This document shows, one piece after another, positions 4,610-7,498 of a DNA stretch of 7,498 nucleotides. How positions within the stretch are numbered: the stretch's first letter is position 1; every line of letters begins with the position of its first letter. The stretch lies in assembly GCA_030594025.1 (NCBI GenBank), contig JAUVFY010000056.1:1-7498 (forward strand). The letters run 5' to 3'. Position numbers and translations under genes: made by a program. The DNA comes from Deltaproteobacteria bacterium. GTDB lineage: Bacteria; Desulfobacterota; GWC2-55-46; JAUVFY01. The notes beneath the pieces are model-generated. The model saw only the letters and a program-made list of their open reading frames with translations. It searched no databases and was not told the origin of the DNA.

Positions 4610-5765
4610 ATGAAAAAACTCATCAGTTTTATCTTGATAATCCTCTTTGTGGTGGTAAGCTCTATCCTCATCCTTCCCAGAGAGAGCAAGGCCGTCGCTT
4701 CCTTTGCAAGAGAGCTGGGGCAGTCATGTACACTCTGTCACTGGGCTGTCCCGAAGCTGAACCACTTCGGCATAATGTACAAGTACAACGGCTACCGCAT
4801 GACGCCGGGCCAGAGCGTGGATGTCTGGGAATTTAAGACCGTTCCCTTAACTTTTCTAATCGAGGTAGAGGGCGAGGTAAACAGGGGGGTATAGAGCATG
4901 AAAATGACCTTAAGGTCGAGGAGCTTGAGATAATGTTCGCCACGGCCATGGGAGAGCGCACCTCTGCCTTCGCTGAAATCGAATTCGAGCCAGAAGAAGA
5001 GGAGTTCGACTCAATGGGCAGGGTACAGCTGGACCTTACCAAAAAAGGCAACCTCAACATAGCCGCCGGGAGACTGGATATCGACTTCCCCTTCCTATCA
5101 CATCACAGGCGGCTTATCAAACAGCACCACCTCGCCGAGTCCATAGGCTACTTTTCAGAGCTACGGCGATAGAACTGAACGGCCAGGTTCGGACCCAGGG
5201 CCCCATATCGACATACAGTTATAACGCAGGTGTCTTAAGGGATGAGGATGTGAAACGCCAAACCAAACTCGCCTCTTATTACGCGACCCTGACCCTCGGC
5301 ATCAAGGGCCACTTCCTCGGCCTCCATTACCGCTTTGCCAAGGAGAACCAGGCAGGCAGGGACGAGGACGTCCAGAGATTCGCTATCGCCCCTGAGCTCT
5401 ATATAGGCCCCTTTGTCATCACCCCAGCTTACTTCTACGCTAATTTCGATAACTTTGGTGGCGGAAAGGATTTAGAGGCCAATAACTTCTTGGCCGTGGT
5501 TCTCTACAAACCCACAAACAACATCATGCTTGGGTTGAGAGGGGATTACATAGACGTGGAGCAGGGCTCCCTGGATGGCGATGTGACCGCTATCACTGTA
5601 AATGCCACCTACTACTTCCTCCCCAATGTCTATCTTATAGCCGAGTACCGCAACATAGCGCACGATGACCTTGACCTCGACTTTGACGAGGGAGGGGACG
5701 TCACTCTTGCGCCCGACGACAGGACAGAGGAGAAGTACAGGCTCTTCTTCGTGGCTGTCTTCTGA
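4610..5765 (+). pseudogene. Frameshifted monohaem cytochrome-beta-barrel outer-membrane protein (Cyc2-like layout)
   Basis: Three consecutive open stretches in different frames read as one protein. Part 1 (4610 to about 4889) has a signal peptide (residues 1 to about 28, MKKLISFILI onward) and one haem c motif, CTLCH (40-44). This is followed by VPKLNHFGIMYKYNGYRM, a pattern seen after the haem site in outer-membrane cytochrome-porins. Part 2 (about 4890 to 5158) continues as GGIEHENDLKVEELEIMFAT. Part 3 (about 5158 to 5765) starts ATAIELNGQV and has alternating beta-strand patterns, ending FFVAVF with the terminal Phe typical of beta-barrels. Restoring one base at each junction gives about 385 residues, near normal for such fusions. 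The first break lies in a G6 run (4884-4889). Cyc2-type proteins pass electrons from Fe(II) across the outer membrane, but iron oxidation is not shown here. Real decay, phase variation and assembly error remain possible. Confidence 0.75.
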
Positions 5766-5803
5766 GGGTTTGGTAAAAGTAACCTCACCGCGGATAGAAA
5801 AAC

Positions 5804-5840
5804 CCGGCCTGTGGGCAAGACTCACGGGCCGGATTTTTTT
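5804..5840 (+). terminator. Strong rho-independent terminator after the cytochrome-barrel gene
   Basis: CCGGCCTGTG (5804-5813) pairs with CACGGGCCGG (5823-5832), a 10-bp stem with one G-U pair and a 9-nt loop. An A and a run of seven Ts (5834-5840) follow. It starts 38 bases after the stop of the barrel gene. Confidence 0.9.
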
Positions 5841-5876
5841 CTTGAACCCCCCGGGCGGAGGCTTTAAAGTAAAAAG

Positions 5877-6755
5877 ATGTGTTCAAACATGAAACCCGAC
5901 ATCGAGAAATTCTTTACCTCTTGGGTTACCCTCTTTGCCCTTCTTATCCTTGCAGGCTGTGCAGGGCCCCTTGCCCTCGACTACAAGCCGTCAAGAGAAC
6001 CGCCTTTTAAACTGAAAAGGCCGGCAACGCTCCACATCGTACCATTCACCGATTCGAGGGAGACCGACGATAAGGCCCTGGCCGGGACCATCAACGAACC
6101 CGTCTCCGACATGACAGGCACCAGGCTCATACTCGCAGAAGACGTCTCCGCCGTGGTCACAGATGCCCTCAGGGAGGAATTCTCAGCCGCAGGCTTTACC
6201 GTATGGGTCGGCCCGGAGGGAGAGGCAAAGGATGCTGCCCTGGTACTTACGGGGGAGGTAAAAAAATTCTGGCTCCACATAGGTACAAGGGACGAGGTGG
6301 AGATAGAACTCTCTTCCAAGATAACGGACGGGAAGACCGGAAAGGTCCTCTGGACGGGTGTCACAGGGGAGAAGGGGGACCGCTTCGCCGGGGTCACGGG
6401 GAACACGAGGAAAAAGATTTCCGAATACCTTTCTAAGACACTTGAAAAGGCCCTCGAAAAGATAGTGGAAGAAGGGACTAAGATTGCAGAAGCACAGGCT
6501 GCGGGCACAACCGTCGCCCCCACGCCCGTAGAAGCCCTTACCGAAGGAACGGGCACAATCGTTATAACGACGGATCCGCCGCGGTCGAAGGTCTATGTCG
6601 GAGACGTTTACTACGGGCTCTCACCCATCTCTATCGACTTAAAGCCGGGCATATATGAAGTGCACGTTAAGCTAAAAGGCTTTAAGACCGTGAGCGAGAA
6701 GGTGGCCATAAGAAAAGGCGTTACCGTCGAGCTTGAGGTGGAGTTCGAGGAGTGA
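5877..6755 (+). CDS. PEGA-domain outer-membrane or periplasmic lipoprotein
   Basis: A 292-residue predicted lipoprotein. Residues 5-28 form a signal peptide ending in a clear lipobox, LAGC, with lipidation at Cys28. Residues 45-200 make an alpha/beta domain (HIVPFTDSRE, then ALVLTGEVKKFWLHIG and GKVLWTGVTGEKGD) that recalls YajG-like lipoproteins, but that match is loose. A helical, Ala/Thr/Pro-rich linker (about 200-222) leads to a C-terminal PEGA domain (225-291): GTIVITTDPPRSKVYVGD, then the signature LKPGIYEVHVKLKGF and VELEVEFE. PEGA domains are surface or wall-associated beta modules of unclear partner. The ATG at 5877 is taken as start, but ATG 5889 is equally compatible with the signal peptide. 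GGAGG at 5857-5861 is rather far from both. The gene lies 36 bases after a strong terminator and needs its own promoter or read-through. Exact role unknown. Confidence 0.85.
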   Translation: MCSNMKPDIEKFFTSWVTLFALLILAGCAGPLALDYKPSREPPFKLKRPATLHIVPFTDSRETDDKALAGTINEPVSDMTGTRLILAEDVSAVVTDALREEFSAAGFTVWVGPEGEAKDAALVLTGEVKKFWLHIGTRDEVEIELSSKITDGKTGKVLWTGVTGEKGDRFAGVTGNTRKKISEYLSKTLEKALEKIVEEGTKIAEAQAAGTTVAPTPVEALTEGTGTIVITTDPPRSKVYVGDVYYGLSPISIDLKPGIYEVHVKLKGFKTVSEKVAIRKGVTVELEVEFEE

Positions 6756-6811
6756 ACCCCCGCATAAATTCATAAACGAATTTCATGCGAGTGTGTGATA
6801 AAAACGGGTCT

Positions 6812-7498
6812 TTAGAAGAGTTTTGGATAAATGGTCAGCCCCCCGGTTAAAGACCAGTCCTCTGTCTCGTCGTTCAGGCCTATGCCCCCTGCGGCATCGA
6901 GGACCACCCCCTCGAAAATCTCCCACCTTACGCCTCCCCTTAGAAGGGACCGGTCGTTATTTTCCTGGCCAAAGGCCTGGCCGTTTATCTCTACTACGAG
7001 CTCAAGGGGGTTTGTCGGGACGACCACCGCGAACCCGTAAGTGAAAACGTCGTCCTGGCCGCCTGCGGGCTGTGGGTCGCCGAGTATCGCGAGCCCGGCG
7101 TTTACGTGGACAATGCCCCTTTCGATGTTTTTACTGAAAAGAAGGGACGCGAAAAAGTCCGTCTCATCGGTCCCCAGCCTGTCGTCTCTGTTCGCGTTGG
7201 GAAGTTTAGTGCCGAACCTCAAGCCCACCGCCGGGTACGCGGATTCCTTGAAGATGCCTATCTTTGTGAAAAGCCTCAGGTCCCCTGAGCCGTACTCGTC
7301 GTCTCCCCTGTCCTCATCGAGGCTCAAAAGATCATAGATGGCCTGAAGCTCGACCCTCTCGCTAACCCCCAGGGCCGCCCCAAAGACAGGGGCCCTCAGA
7401 ACCTCCCTGTCCCTTCCGAGGGTGTCGAAGGGAAGTATATTATCGTCCTGGTACTCGATGCCGAGACTTAACTGTAGGGTACCCTTTTCTATAGGCCA
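6812..7498 (-). CDS. Outer-membrane beta-barrel protein, MetA-pathway/transporter-like (5' end outside window)
   Basis: The last 228 codons of a gene entering from the right edge; the frame is open to base 7498. The sequence is alternating beta strands with short turns throughout: GTLQLSLGIEYQ near the start, then VELQAIYDLLSL, GDLRLFTKIGIF, YPAVGLRFGTKLPNA, LGTDETDFFASLLFSK and FTYGFAVVVPTN. It ends with GLTIYPKLF, with the terminal Phe usual for barrel insertion. This strand pattern and the LGTDETDFFASLL block resemble the family annotated as putative MetA-pathway-of-phenol-degradation or transporter barrels, a name that does not establish function. No signal peptide can be seen because the N-terminus is missing. 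It converges on the PEGA lipoprotein gene with a 56-bp gap. A role as a small-molecule channel is inference. Confidence 0.72.
   Translation of the reverse strand, partial: WPIEKGTLQLSLGIEYQDDNILPFDTLGRDREVLRAPVFGAALGVSERVELQAIYDLLSLDEDRGDDEYGSGDLRLFTKIGIFKESAYPAVGLRFGTKLPNANRDDRLGTDETDFFASLLFSKNIERGIVHVNAGLAILGDPQPAGGQDDVFTYGFAVVVPTNPLELVVEINGQAFGQENNDRSLLRGGVRWEIFEGVVLDAAGGIGLNDETEDWSLTGGLTIYPKLF

Noticed and set aside
5981..6556. Minus-strand open frame of 191 codons antisense to the PEGA lipoprotein
   Set aside because: Ser/Val-rich shadow with no motifs; the plus frame has signal peptide, lipobox and PEGA domain.
6762..6788. Imperfect hairpin GCATAAATTC / GAATTTCATGC between two convergent genes
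   Set aside because: It could be a shared terminator structure by position, but neither strand has a T-run after it and the stem has bulges.
1..7498. CRISPR array, mobile element or defence system
   Set aside because: No spaced direct repeats, transposase, integrase or nuclease genes were found; the tandem repeats present are short and local.

Overview
The window reads as a stretch of chromosome from a Gram-negative (diderm) bacterium. It encodes a lipoprotein with a clear lipobox, two outer-membrane beta-barrel proteins and an exported haem-binding protein, plus a UbiG-type methyltransferase. The mix of UbiG, a lysine 2,3-aminomutase and a cytochrome-barrel protein would fit an uncultured deltaproteobacterial, Nitrospirota-like or similar lineage. 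That placement is a guess, because the sequence holds no rRNA or other firm marker. No tRNA, rRNA, CRISPR array, insertion sequence or phage gene was seen.

Layout. Bases 1-495 (+) hold the 3' part of a ubiG-like quinone O-methyltransferase, whose last codons run into a short G/C-rich repeat with hairpin potential (471-547). A minus-strand XRE-type regulator follows (1146-700). It has a near-perfect sigma70 promoter, an intrinsic terminator and a collagen-like Gly-Ala-Lys tail made of a 9/18-bp tandem repeat. Next on the minus strand is a pyrE-pyrF pair (2702-1339) for the last two steps of UMP synthesis. Its consensus-like promoter lies so close to the pyrE start that the mRNA may be leaderless. 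Then comes a MerR-like regulator plus KamA-type lysine 2,3-aminomutase operon (4245-2803, minus).

The 364-bp region 4246-4609 is a divergent regulatory region. It holds back-to-back promoters, AT-only palindromes around the MerR promoter and a leader of about 220 nt for the plus-strand gene. That gene (4610-5765) encodes a signal peptide, one CxxCH haem motif and a beta-barrel, a layout resembling fused monohaem cytochrome-porins (Cyc2-like). It is split by two apparent single-base deletions, one in a run of six Gs, so it is annotated as frameshifted. A strong intrinsic terminator (5804-5840) closes it. A PEGA-domain lipoprotein (5877-6755, +) follows, and facing it is the 3' part of a second outer-membrane beta-barrel gene (7498-6812, minus).

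How the parts may work together. PyrE and PyrF are sequential enzymes of one pathway. The MerR protein probably controls kamA, whose product makes beta-lysine, used elsewhere as a compatible-solute precursor or for protein modification; no partner acetyltransferase is in view. The cytochrome-barrel gene shares the intergenic control region with merR-kamA, and the downstream genes are all cell-envelope genes. The most notable points are the frameshifted cytochrome-barrel gene, the lysine aminomutase that appears to lack the zinc site of the clostridial enzyme, the palindrome-rich divergent promoter, the repeat-encoded regulator tail and the possibly leaderless pyrE.
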